From Promineifilum sp. (GTDB lineage Bacteria > Chloroflexota > Anaerolineae > Promineifilales > Promineifilaceae), in the NCBI GenBank assembly GCA_020634335.1, contig JACKBY010000003.1, positions 194,682 to 258,681 on the forward strand: a DNA stretch of 64,000 bases, given 5' to 3'. The notes under the pieces were generated by a model that saw only the letters and a program-made list of their open reading frames with translations, made no database searches and was not told where the DNA came from. Position 1 is the first letter of the stretch; the number at the start of each line of letters is the position of its first letter. Shown piece after piece: positions 7,320 through 15,690 of this stretch. The position numbers were made by a program, and so were the translations under genes.

Positions 7320-9380
7320 ATGTTACGATTCAAGAAAAGTGGCCCGATCCTGGCCTTGTTGTTGGTAGTCGCCCTCGCGCTGGTCGCCTGCCAGCCGCAG
7401 GCCCAAGTCGTCGAAGTGACTCGTGTAGTCACGGAAACGATTGTCGAGGAAGGCCAGCCGATCGAAGTGACGCGTGTGGTCACCGAAGTGCAAGAAGTGG
7501 TGGCTACCCCCGAACCGGACGTGCAAGTCCCCGCCGGCGCGGCCGACCCAACGACCTGGCGCGAGGTATCCTTCGGCGAGCCGGACACGCTCGATCCGGC
7601 GCTCGACTATGAGACCTCCGGCGGCAATGTCATTCAGAACGTCATGGAGCCGCTGGTTATTTACGACCACGTCAGCCCGACCGACTTTGTGCCGGCTCTG
7701 GCCGTCGAAGTGCCTACCGTTGATAACGGCGGCATCTCCGAAGACGGCCAGACCTACACGTTCAACATTCGCGAAGGCGTCACCTTCCACGCCGGCGGCA
7801 CGCTGGAGCCTCATGACGTGGCCTACACCTTCCAGCGCGGCCTGCTGCAGAGCGACCCCAACGGACCGCAGTGGCTCCTGCTGGAGCCGATCCTGGGCTA
7901 TACCTCCGGCGACGTGACCGAGGGCATCCAGGAAGGCGCTTTTGCCGGCGACCGGGACGGGCTGCTGGCCGGGGCGACGGCCGAGGAACTGGCCGCTACC
8001 TGTGAGCTGGTCAAGTCGGCCATCGTTGCCGACGACGAGGCCGGCACGGTTACCTTCAACCTTGCCCTGCCCTGGGGGCCGTTTCTGGCGACCATCTCCG
8101 CAACCTGGGGATCGATCCTCGATCAGGAATGGACTGTTGAGCAAGGCGGCTGGGACGGCGATTGCGCCACATGGCAGAACTGGTACGCGCCCGGAGCCGA
8201 GAATTCCGAGCTGTCGCCCATTATCAACGGCACCGGCCCTTACATGCTCGACCATTGGACGCCCGGCGAAGAATTGGTACTGACGGCCTACGAAGGCTAC
8301 TGGCGCACGGAAGAGACGCCGAAGTGGGAAGGCGGCCCCTATGGCCCCGCGGCGCTCAAGACGGTCATCTACTCCGTTGTAGACGAGTGGGGTACGCGTT
8401 TCTCCATGATGCAAGCCGGCGATGCCGAGTATTCCACAGTGAACCCGGAGCAGGAAGTGCAGATCGACCCGCTGGTGGGCGAGATTTGTGATGCGCAAAC
8501 CGGCGAATGCCAGCCGAACCCGGAGAATCCGGAAGGCATCTTCCGCAAATATGTCAATCGCCCGGGTGTGAACCGTACCGACATCTTCCCGACCTTCTTC
8601 GTGGCCGACGGCTCGTCCTACGTGGGCAGCGGCCAGTTGGACGGCAACGGCATCCCGCTGGATTTCTTCAACGACATCAACATGCGCAAGGCTTTGGCGA
8701 CCTGCTTCAACTATGATCTCTATAATCAGGAAGTCTTGCTGGGACAGGGCGTGCGCAACAATGGGCCTATCATCAGTGGTATGTTGGGCTACAACCCCGA
8801 CGGCCAGACATATGATTATGACCCGGAAGCTTGTGACGCTTACATCGCCGAGGCCTGGGGCGGCCAACTGCCGGAGACCGGCTTCCGCTTCCAGATCGCC
8901 TTCAACACCGGTAATACAACCCGCCAGACCATCGGCGAAATCCTGCAAGGCGAATTCGGCGCGCTCAACCCGTTGTACCAGATCGAAACCCTGGGGTTGC
9001 CGTGGCCGACATTCCTGGCCGCCCAGCGTGCTTCGCAGTTGCCGGTGGCCGTCAACGGCTGGCAGGAAGACATCCACGACCCGCACAACTGGGTGCAGCC
9101 CTATCTGATCGGCACCTATGGCGCGCGGCAGAACATCCCCGCCGAGTTGATGGATCAGTACCGTGAATTGGTCAACGCTGGTGTCCTGGCTTCCGACCCG
9201 GCCGAGCGCGAGCAAATCTACTTCGACCTGCAAGCGTTGTTCTACGACACCGTTCCACAGGTCATCCTGCTGCAACGCGATGCGCCCTGGTATACCCAGC
9301 GCTGGGTCAACGGCTATTACTATCGGGTCGGCATGTTCGGCCGCGATTACTACGCTTATTCCTTGACGGCAGCGGAATAA
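7320..9380 (+). CDS. Peptide ABC transporter substrate-binding lipoprotein (SBP family 5), copy 1
   Basis: A 686-residue protein. The ATG at 7320 follows GAGGAG and precedes a lipoprotein signal (charged MLRFKK, a hydrophobic stretch, lipobox LVAC with the lipid-bearing Cys near residue 24). Then comes a repeated VVEVTRVVTE-type linker, seen widely in Chloroflexota binding proteins. The rest is a family 5 (DppA/OppA) fold, with TWREVSFGEPDTLDPALDYET after the linker and FNIREGVTFHAG. It is lipid-anchored outside the membrane and would deliver di- or oligopeptides to the permeases at 14.5-16.7 kb. Its paralogue at 12194 is similar over the full length. It has its own promoter and is followed by a terminator. 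Confidence 0.93.
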   Translation: MLRFKKSGPILALLLVVALALVACQPQAQVVEVTRVVTETIVEEGQPIEVTRVVTEVQEVVATPEPDVQVPAGAADPTTWREVSFGEPDTLDPALDYETSGGNVIQNVMEPLVIYDHVSPTDFVPALAVEVPTVDNGGISEDGQTYTFNIREGVTFHAGGTLEPHDVAYTFQRGLLQSDPNGPQWLLLEPILGYTSGDVTEGIQEGAFAGDRDGLLAGATAEELAATCELVKSAIVADDEAGTVTFNLALPWGPFLATISATWGSILDQEWTVEQGGWDGDCATWQNWYAPGAENSELSPIINGTGPYMLDHWTPGEELVLTAYEGYWRTEETPKWEGGPYGPAALKTVIYSVVDEWGTRFSMMQAGDAEYSTVNPEQEVQIDPLVGEICDAQTGECQPNPENPEGIFRKYVNRPGVNRTDIFPTFFVADGSSYVGSGQLDGNGIPLDFFNDINMRKALATCFNYDLYNQEVLLGQGVRNNGPIISGMLGYNPDGQTYDYDPEACDAYIAEAWGGQLPETGFRFQIAFNTGNTTRQTIGEILQGEFGALNPLYQIETLGLPWPTFLAAQRASQLPVAVNGWQEDIHDPHNWVQPYLIGTYGARQNIPAELMDQYRELVNAGVLASDPAEREQIYFDLQALFYDTVPQVILLQRDAPWYTQRWVNGYYYRVGMFGRDYYAYSLTAAE

Positions 9381-9452
9381 ACCCGTTTGTTTGTCCTCCT
9401 CTTCAAATGGTGACTGCGTGATAATCAGCACTTATTAACGCAGCACCGCCGG

Positions 9453-9491
9453 GCCCACTCCCTTGCCAGCACAGGGGAGTGGGCTTTGTTG
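9453..9491 (+). terminator. Rho-independent terminator after binding-protein copy 1
   Basis: A perfect 10-bp stem, GCCCACTCCC (9453-9462) with GGGAGTGGGC (9475-9484), has a 12-nt loop and is followed by TTTGTTGT. It would separate abundant binding-protein mRNA from the ATPase genes. Confidence 0.75.
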
Positions 9492-9594
9492 TAAAAAGCA
9501 CGGTTGACGAGCTAGGAGCCACGGGTGAAGCCGTAGCTTCGTCACTCGTCACTCGACAGTCATCATTTGTTACTGCCATTCTTTTGCCACCATC

Positions 9595-9623
9595 TTGTCA
9601 CCTGAAAATTACCGTGTTATAAT
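9595..9623 (+). promoter_or_regulatory. Promoter for the ATPase gene pair
   Basis: TTGTCA (9595-9600), a 17-bp spacer and TATAAT (9618-9623) lie in the 459-bp gap before the first ATPase gene. The predicted start near 9630 leaves a leader of about 210 nt. Upstream of it is a short run of GTCACTC heptamers (about 9540-9555). Apart from the terminator at 9453 and the small ORF at 9803, the gap holds nothing else I can name. Confidence 0.65.
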
Positions 9624-9802
9624 CTATACTCTATGAACGTACCCATCAGGCCATTATTCTGATGCGCGCGTGTGATCTGTTCTTTTCCGATATGGGCCGA
9701 AATTTCTTGGCAATGTATGGTTTTGCGTTATATTTAGCAAGCTCTAATACTGTGGGCAGAGTTTGTCGACGCAAGCTGCCTGGCTGCCAAGAGGAGATGG
9801 CT

Positions 9803-9847
9803 ATGAATCCTGGACTTTTCAAACGCACGCGGGGGACCGATGGCTAA
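9803..9847 (+). CDS. Possible 14-residue leader peptide overlapping the ATPase start
   Basis: GAGGAG at 9791-9796 is spaced ideally for the ATG at 9803, which encodes MNPGLFKRTRGTDG and stops at 9845-9847. That is six bases into the ATPase gene beginning at 9840. The strong ribosome site belongs to this mini-ORF rather than to the ATPase start, so translation of the ATPase may be coupled to it. No homology can be claimed, and it may be only a reinitiation device. Confidence 0.35.
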   Translation: MNPGLFKRTRGTDG

Positions 9848-10895
9848 ATTATTGGAAGTTAGTAACCTGACCACCCGGTTTTACACCGAGGACGGCATTG
9901 TCCACGCGGTGAACGGGATCTCATTTGAACTGGACGAGGGCGAATCGATGGCTATCGTCGGCGAAAGCGGCTCCGGCAAGTCGGTGTCGATGAAGTCGAT
10001 GATGGGGATTATCCCCAGCCCGCCGGGGCGTGTGGAAGACGGCCAGGTCATGTTTAACGGTCGCGACCTGCTCAAGCTCTCTGCCGAAGAGTTGCGGCGC
10101 GTGCGCGGTCGGGAAATGGCGATGATCTTCCAGGACCCCATGACATCGCTCAACCCTGTGCTGACCGTCGGGGCACAGATGACCGAAGCGCTCTTGCTCC
10201 ATCTGGGCATGAAGCAGGAGCAGGCCGACGAACGCGCGGCCGAGCTGCTGGCCCTCGTCGGCGTTGCCAATCCCGCCGACCGCCTGAAGGATTACCCCCA
10301 CCAGTTCTCCGGCGGCCAGCGGCAACGCATCGGCATTGCCATGGCCCTGTCGTGTAATCCCTCTCTCCTGATCGCCGATGAACCCACCACCGCTCTTGAC
10401 GTCACCATCCAGGCTCAAATCGTGGACCTTGTCCTGCGGCTGAAGCAGCAACTGGGCATGGCCATCATCTGGATCACCCATGACCTGGGCGTCATCGCCG
10501 GCATGGTCGACCGCATCATCGTCATGTATGCCGGGTTCATTGTCGAGAATTCGCCCGTGCGCGCCCTATACAAAGAGACGGCCCACCCCTACACCGTCGG
10601 TCTGCTGGAGTCGCTGCCCAAAATCGATGCCAAGCGCAAGGAGCGGCTGATTCCCATCAAGGGCTTGCCGCCGGACTTGCTGAAAGAACCGATGCGCTGC
10701 CCGTTCGCACCCCGTTGTCCCTACAATGTCGAACGCTGCTGGGAGGAAAACCCGCCCCTGCGGGCCATTGCCCCGGATCATTACTCGGCCTGTTGGCGGG
10801 CCGAAGAAGTCTATGCCGGCCTGCGCATCCATGATATGGAACAGCTCGCGGTGGTAGACGCGGCGGCCGTCGCTGCTTTGGCGGAGGTGGAATAA
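9840..10895 (+). CDS. Peptide ABC transporter ATP-binding protein (DppD/OppD type)
   Basis: A 351-residue ATPase. Walker A is GESGSGKS near residue 40, the signature SGGQRQRIGIAMAL precedes Walker B LLIADEPTTALDV, and the H-loop is ITHDLGV. The C-terminal oligopeptide-transporter extension has the Cys cluster MRCPFAPRCPYNVERCW, typical of the OppD/DppD subfamily. It is a cytosolic subunit that couples ATP hydrolysis to peptide import together with the next gene. Its stop overlaps the next start by one base (TAATG). It probably serves the permease pair at 14532-16746, and perhaps also the pair at 18940-20986, which has no ATPase genes of its own here. Confidence 0.96.
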   Translation: MAKLLEVSNLTTRFYTEDGIVHAVNGISFELDEGESMAIVGESGSGKSVSMKSMMGIIPSPPGRVEDGQVMFNGRDLLKLSAEELRRVRGREMAMIFQDPMTSLNPVLTVGAQMTEALLLHLGMKQEQADERAAELLALVGVANPADRLKDYPHQFSGGQRQRIGIAMALSCNPSLLIADEPTTALDVTIQAQIVDLVLRLKQQLGMAIIWITHDLGVIAGMVDRIIVMYAGFIVENSPVRALYKETAHPYTVGLLESLPKIDAKRKERLIPIKGLPPDLLKEPMRCPFAPRCPYNVERCWEENPPLRAIAPDHYSACWRAEEVYAGLRIHDMEQLAVVDAAAVAALAEVE

Positions 10896-11962
10896 TGACT
10901 GACAATGTCGTCACCAACGTCAATGTTCAAGCTCCGGGCGTCACCGACAGCCCGACTCCTCCCAAAGTATTCGACCAGGTGCTCATCGACGTTCGAGACC
11001 TCAAAAAGTATTTTCCCATCAAGCGCGGCGTCATGCGCCGCACGGTGGGCCACATCAAGGCCGTCGACGGCGTCAGCTTCAAGATCTACAAGGGCGAAAC
11101 GCTGGGCTTAGTGGGCGAAAGCGGCTGCGGCAAATCGACCGCCGGGCGCTCGATCCTGCAACTGGAAGAGCCAACGGCCGGAACGGTCCAATTCGCCGAC
11201 CGCGAATTGACCACCATGAACAAGACCGATCTGCGGCGCTCCCGGCGTCATATGCAGATGATTTTCCAGGACCCCTACGCTTCGCTCAACCCGCGCATGA
11301 CCGTGGGTAATATCGTCAGCGAGCCGCTGGTTATCCACGGCATTGGCGATTCGGCCAGCCGCAAGGCGCGCGTCCAGGAATTGCTGCGCGTCGTCGGCCT
11401 CAATCCCTATTTCGTCAATCGCTACCCCCACGAGTTTTCCGGCGGCCAGCGGCAGCGCATCGGCGTGGCCCGCGCGCTGGCAACCAACCCGTCGTTCATC
11501 GTCGCCGACGAGCCGATCTCGGCCCTGGACGTCTCGATCCAGGCCCAGGTTGTCAACATGCTCGACGACCTGAAGCAGGAGCTGGGGCTGACCTATTTGT
11601 TCATCGCCCATGACCTGTCGATGGTGCGCTACATCAGCGACCGGGTGGCGGTGATGTATCTGGGCCGCATCGTCGAGCTGAGCAGCCGCGATGAGGTCTA
11701 TGATCATCCGTTGCATCCCTACACACAGGCGTTGCTGTCCGCCATTCCCGTGCCTGATCCCGACAAAGAAGGCCGGCGGCAACGAATTATTCTGGAAGGT
11801 GACGTGCCCAGCCCGGCCAACCCGCCGGTGGGTTGTCGTTTTCACCCGCGGTGCGCCTATGCCACCGATGTATGTCGTGAAGTAGACCCGGAATTCCGCA
11901 ATCTCGGCACAGCCTCTGTGCCCCATATGGTGGCCTGCCACCACGCGGAAAAGTTCTTGTGA
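10895..11962 (+). CDS. Peptide ABC transporter ATP-binding protein (DppF/OppF type)
   Basis: A 355-residue partner ATPase. After a 35-residue N-terminal extension comes KKYFPIKRGVMRRTVGHIKAV, the family's usual first strand. Then follow Walker A GESGCGKST, SGGQRQRIGVARAL, Walker B FIVADEPISALDV and the H-loop IAHDLSMV. The C-terminal GCRFHPRCAYATDVC region again carries the Opp-type Cys motif. It forms the heterodimer with the upstream ATPase, to which it is translationally coupled. It is the last gene before a 231-bp repeat-bearing gap and the second binding protein. Confidence 0.96.
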   Translation: MTDNVVTNVNVQAPGVTDSPTPPKVFDQVLIDVRDLKKYFPIKRGVMRRTVGHIKAVDGVSFKIYKGETLGLVGESGCGKSTAGRSILQLEEPTAGTVQFADRELTTMNKTDLRRSRRHMQMIFQDPYASLNPRMTVGNIVSEPLVIHGIGDSASRKARVQELLRVVGLNPYFVNRYPHEFSGGQRQRIGVARALATNPSFIVADEPISALDVSIQAQVVNMLDDLKQELGLTYLFIAHDLSMVRYISDRVAVMYLGRIVELSSRDEVYDHPLHPYTQALLSAIPVPDPDKEGRRQRIILEGDVPSPANPPVGCRFHPRCAYATDVCREVDPEFRNLGTASVPHMVACHHAEKFL

Positions 11963-11971
11963 TTAACCAGG

Positions 11972-12056
11972 AATTAAGAATAACGAATCAGGATTTAAGA
12001 CAATCAAATCGTTCGGGAGTTCCCGATTCATAATTCCTGATTCGTCATTCGTAATT
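11972..12056. repeat. Hairpin built from GTCATTC-type heptamer repeats
   Basis: Two 22-nt arms, 11972-11993 and 12035-12056, are reverse complements with two mismatches. Between them is a second nested palindrome, TCGGGA-GT-TCCCGA (12013-12026). The right arm contains GATTCGTCATTCGTAATTCG, the same heptamer family found before the gene at 45281. It lies just after the ATPase pair and could act as a transcript boundary. Confidence 0.7.
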
Positions 12057-12193
12057 CGCTTTGAGGAGGTGGTGTCTAGAAGTTCGACGTGGAGAGAAGA
12101 TTAGATTTGAGAGTTTAGCAGGATATGTGCGTTGCTGGCGCACACATTCGGAAAACGTAGAAAACCCATTTGAAGATGGAGGAGACACGAAAC

Positions 12194-14251
12194 ATGTTTA
12201 CGAAGAATCGCATCGGCCTCGTATTGGCCGCCCTACTGGTATTGGCGCTCGGACTTGTCGCCTGCCAGCCGCAATCGCAAGTTGTCGAAGTGACGCGCAT
12301 CGTCACCGAGACGATTACTGAGGAAGGCCAGGAAGTGGTCGTCACCTCGGTCGTCACAGAGGTTGAGGAAGTCGTTGTCACGGCGACTCCGGAACCGGTG
12401 GAGGAAGTCTCCATGGTTGCGCCGGACCCCAACACCTTTGTGCAAATGACCTTTGGTGATATCGGCACTCTGGACCCGGCGCTGGGCTACGACACGGCCA
12501 GCAACACACCCATCCAGAACATCTATGAGACGCTGATTTGGTACAACGGCCCCGACCCGACGACCTACGTCCCCTTGCTGGCGACGGAAGTTCCTTCGGT
12601 CGAGAACGGCGGCATCTCCGAAGATGGCCTGACCTATACCTTTAATATTCGCGAGGGCGTCACCTTCCATGACGGCGCGGACCTGACCCCCAGCGACGTA
12701 GCCTACAGCTACCAGCGCGGTTTGCTGCAGAGCGACCCCAACGGCCCGCAATGGCTGCTGCTGGAGCCGATCCTGGGCTATGTTTCCGGTGACGTGACCG
12801 AGGAAATTCAGGACGGCGCCTTTGCCGGCGATCCCGAAGGCCTGAAGGCCGGCGCCACGCCCGAAGAACTGATGGCAACCTGTGAGAAGGTCAAGGCCGC
12901 CATCGTCGCCGACGACGACGCCGGCACCGTGACCATCAACCTGGCGCAGCCGTGGGGCCCGCTGCTGGCTACTCTGGCCGGCACCTGGGGTTCCGTGCTC
13001 GATCAGGATTGGACCGCCGCGCAAGGTGACTGGGACGGCGACTGCGCCACCTGGCAGAACTACTACGCGCCCGGCACGGAGAACGACCCGATCACGGCCG
13101 TGACCAACGGCACCGGCCCCTACATGCTCGATCACTGGACCCCCGGCGAAGAGCATGTCCTTGTTGCCAACCCCAACTACTGGCGCGCCGAAGGCGATCC
13201 GATGTGGGAAGGCGGCCCGTCCGGCACCGCGCCGTTGCAGACGATTATCGTCCGTCTCGTCGATGAGTTCGGCACCCGCTTTGCCTCCTTGCAGGCCGGC
13301 GACGCGGCCAACGTGACCGTCAACATCGACCAACGTTCGCAGGTTGACCCGCTGGTGGGCGAAGTTTGCCAAGGTGACGGCACCTGCGCGCCGAGCGATA
13401 ACCCCGACGGCACCCTGCGCAAGTGGGAAAACCTGGCCAGCACGAGCCGCACCGACGCCTTCCTGACCTGGAACGTCGCCGCGGACTCGCCCTACATCGG
13501 CTCCGGTCAGCTGGACGGCAACGGCATCCCGCCGAACTTCTTCAGCGACATCAACACCCGCAAGGCCATGGCCACCTGCTTCGATTACGATACCTACATC
13601 AACGAAGCGCTCATTGGCGAAGGCGTCCGCAACAACGGCCCGATCATCCTCGACATGCTCGGCTACAACCCCGACGGCCCGATGTACGAATACAATCCTG
13701 AGGAATGTGCCTCGTACTTCGAGCAGGCTTGGGACGGTGCGTTGCCGGAGACCGGCTTCCGCTTCCAGACGGCCTTCAACACGGGCAACACCGTGCGCCA
13801 GACCATTGGTGAAATCTGGCAGAGCGAATTGGCGGCCATCAACCCGCTGTACCAGGTCGAGACCATCGGCTTGCCGTGGCCCACGTTCCTGAACGCCTTC
13901 CGCGCATCGCAACTGCCCATCGCCGTCAGCGGCTGGGTTGAGGACATCCACGACCCGCACAACTGGATCCAGCCGTACACCTACGGCACCTTCGGCGGCC
14001 GTCAGGGTCTGCCGGACGACATCATTGCCAAGTATCAGGACCTGGCGTCGGCTGCTGTGACCGAGAGCGATCCGGCCGTCCGCGAGCAAATGTACTTCGA
14101 CATTCAACAACAATTCTACGATGACGCCATCAGCGTCATCCTGGCCCAGGCCACCGGCGCCCGCTATGAGCAGCGCTGGGTCAATGGCTGGTTCTATAAC
14201 GCGGCTCTGCCCGGCACGTACTACTACGGTATGTCGTTGACCGGCGAATAA
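12194..14251 (+). CDS. Peptide ABC transporter substrate-binding lipoprotein (SBP family 5), copy 2
   Basis: A 685-residue paralogue of the protein at 7320, recognisable along its whole length by shared blocks such as GISEDG, SDPNGPQWLLLEPILGY, GTGPYMLDHWTPGEE, GQLDGNGIP and WVEDIHDPHNW. The ATG at 12194 follows GGAGGAG and opens a lipoprotein signal with lipobox LVAC, then the VVEVTRIVTE-type linker. An in-frame ATG at 12170 would put charged residues in front of the signal and is less likely. Two binding proteins of different sequence beside one set of ATPases suggest two peptide specificities feeding one importer. Two strong hairpins follow. Confidence 0.93.
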   Translation: MFTKNRIGLVLAALLVLALGLVACQPQSQVVEVTRIVTETITEEGQEVVVTSVVTEVEEVVVTATPEPVEEVSMVAPDPNTFVQMTFGDIGTLDPALGYDTASNTPIQNIYETLIWYNGPDPTTYVPLLATEVPSVENGGISEDGLTYTFNIREGVTFHDGADLTPSDVAYSYQRGLLQSDPNGPQWLLLEPILGYVSGDVTEEIQDGAFAGDPEGLKAGATPEELMATCEKVKAAIVADDDAGTVTINLAQPWGPLLATLAGTWGSVLDQDWTAAQGDWDGDCATWQNYYAPGTENDPITAVTNGTGPYMLDHWTPGEEHVLVANPNYWRAEGDPMWEGGPSGTAPLQTIIVRLVDEFGTRFASLQAGDAANVTVNIDQRSQVDPLVGEVCQGDGTCAPSDNPDGTLRKWENLASTSRTDAFLTWNVAADSPYIGSGQLDGNGIPPNFFSDINTRKAMATCFDYDTYINEALIGEGVRNNGPIILDMLGYNPDGPMYEYNPEECASYFEQAWDGALPETGFRFQTAFNTGNTVRQTIGEIWQSELAAINPLYQVETIGLPWPTFLNAFRASQLPIAVSGWVEDIHDPHNWIQPYTYGTFGGRQGLPDDIIAKYQDLASAAVTESDPAVREQMYFDIQQQFYDDAISVILAQATGARYEQRWVNGWFYNAALPGTYYYGMSLTGE

Positions 14252-14274
14252 ACCGCACTTTATCTCAGTATTCC

Positions 14275-14351
14275 GTGGGGGCGGGTTTCCAAACCCGCCC
14301 CCACCGGATAGTTCGCCCCTTGCCGGGGCGGCCCCAAATCCGCCCCGGCAA
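14275..14351 (+). terminator. Two tandem GC-rich hairpins after binding-protein copy 2
   Basis: Hairpin one has perfect 14-nt arms (14275-14288 and 14291-14304) separated by two bases. Hairpin two has perfect 12-nt arms (14320-14331 and 14340-14351) with an 8-nt loop. Neither is followed by a real T-run, so they may stabilise the binding-protein mRNA or attenuate transcription into the permeases rather than stop it fully. The rest of the 280-bp gap holds a third small stem near 14367-14382. Confidence 0.65.
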
Positions 14352-14531
14352 GACGGCCCGTTGGAGCGAGCGCCTCAGCGCTCAATGGTTATGGCGCGAG
14401 CCTTGAGCCGCCTGCTGCAACGAATTTACCGATCGTTCGTAGTCAGCCACCACAGTGGCGTTCCTTAGGAGACGGCGAGGGAACATTACCAACGCCGGAA
14501 GCATCTGTTCAAAGAAGGAGAAAACCGAATT

Positions 14532-15596
14532 ATGGCCGCTTATATTATTCGTCGTCTCTTGATCCTGCCGATCATCCTGATCGGCGTGACGATTTTGATT
14601 TTCGGCATGCTCCAGGTGCTGGGGCCGGTCGAACGCTCGGCTTTATACGTGCGCGACATCCCCAAGAACGAGCACCAGGTCGACGCGATCATCACCCGCT
14701 ACGGGCTGGACAAACCGTTCTACGTCCAGTACTGGAACTGGCTGGTGGGCACGGTAGACGGCGCCACAGGCGAGCGCGTCGGCGGCGTGCTGCGCGGTGA
14801 CCTGGGCTACTCGCGCACCGGTCGCGAGCCGGTCATCGATGTGTTGCTGCGCCGTTTCCCGGCTACCCTGGAGTTGGCTGCCTGGGCCATGGTGCCCGTC
14901 ATCGGTCTCGGCATCTGGATAGGGGCCAAGGCGGCCCTCAACCACAACAAGCCGTTCGACCAGGTGGCGCGCGTTCTGGCTATCCTGGGCTGGTCGTTCC
15001 CCACATTCGTTTTCGCCCTGCTGATGCTGCTGGTCTTCTATGCCAAACTGGACTGGTTCCAGCCCGGCCAGCTATCGACCCAATTCTCGCAAGAGGTATT
15101 GCAGCCGGGCTTCACCCAGTATACACACATGATGACCATCGACTCGCTGCTCAACTTGCGTTTCGATATCTTCCTCGACTCCCTGCGCCATCTGATCATG
15201 CCGGTGACGACGTTGATGGTCATCGAAGTGGCGTTGTTGCTGAAGATCACGCGCTCGTCGATGCTGGAAGAAATGCGCCAGGACTACGTGACGACGGCTC
15301 GCGCCAAGGGACTGCCGGAGAAAATGGTCGTCAATCGCCACATCCGGCGTAACGCCCTGATCCCGGTCATCACCGTGGCCGGCCTGACACTGGCAGGTCT
15401 GATGGGCGGCGTAGTGATCACCGAGACGGTCTTCAACTATCCGGGCATCGGTTCGTGGGCCGCCGCCGCGGCGGTCAGCCTGGATGTCTTGTCGATGCTC
15501 GGCTACGCGCTCTTCACGGCCGTGCTGCTGGTAATTGCCAACCTCATCGTCGATGTCATGTATGCCGTCCTCGATCCCCGTGTGCGGCTAAGCTAA
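14532..15596 (+). CDS. Peptide ABC transporter permease (DppB/OppB type)
   Basis: A 354-residue inner-membrane permease starting MAAYIIRRLLILPIILIGVTILIF, a typical DppB N-terminal helix, preceded by AAGGAG. About six membrane segments are evident. The cytoplasmic EAA-type coupling loop reads DYVTTARAKGLPEKMVVNRHIRRNALIPV, where the ATPases dock. The end VMYAVLDPRVRLS is the usual family C-terminus. It pairs with the next gene. It differs from typical members by a longer first periplasmic loop (around residues 35-80). Confidence 0.95.
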   Translation: MAAYIIRRLLILPIILIGVTILIFGMLQVLGPVERSALYVRDIPKNEHQVDAIITRYGLDKPFYVQYWNWLVGTVDGATGERVGGVLRGDLGYSRTGREPVIDVLLRRFPATLELAAWAMVPVIGLGIWIGAKAALNHNKPFDQVARVLAILGWSFPTFVFALLMLLVFYAKLDWFQPGQLSTQFSQEVLQPGFTQYTHMMTIDSLLNLRFDIFLDSLRHLIMPVTTLMVIEVALLLKITRSSMLEEMRQDYVTTARAKGLPEKMVVNRHIRRNALIPVITVAGLTLAGLMGGVVITETVFNYPGIGSWAAAAAVSLDVLSMLGYALFTAVLLVIANLIVDVMYAVLDPRVRLS

Positions 15597-15619
15597 AGAT
15601 AAAAAGTGCCTACAGAGTA

Positions 15620-15663
15620 CACAGATGGCACACATGAACTACCAATGAGTTGTGTCATCTGTG
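15620..15663. repeat. CACAGAT-type inverted repeat
   Basis: Arms at 15620-15632 and 15651-15663 are complementary with one mismatch and contain CACAGATG/CATCTGTG. This is a member of the CRCAGATT repeat family also found near 22040, 23187, 27010, 37605, 47398, 55626 and 60285. It lies between the two permease genes. Confidence 0.6.
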
Positions 15664-15690
15664 GATGCTGTTGCTAAAGGAGACGAAAAC

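Noticed and set aside
7323..9431. A 702-codon open frame on the minus strand opposite binding-protein copy 1
   Set aside because: It mirrors the high-GC codons of the real gene, has no domain, and its Gly/Arg/Val/Asp-rich composition is typical of antisense frames.
12233..14113. A 626-codon minus-strand frame opposite binding-protein copy 2
   Set aside because: Same cause as the frame opposite copy 1; the similarity between the two antisense frames only reflects the paralogous sense genes.
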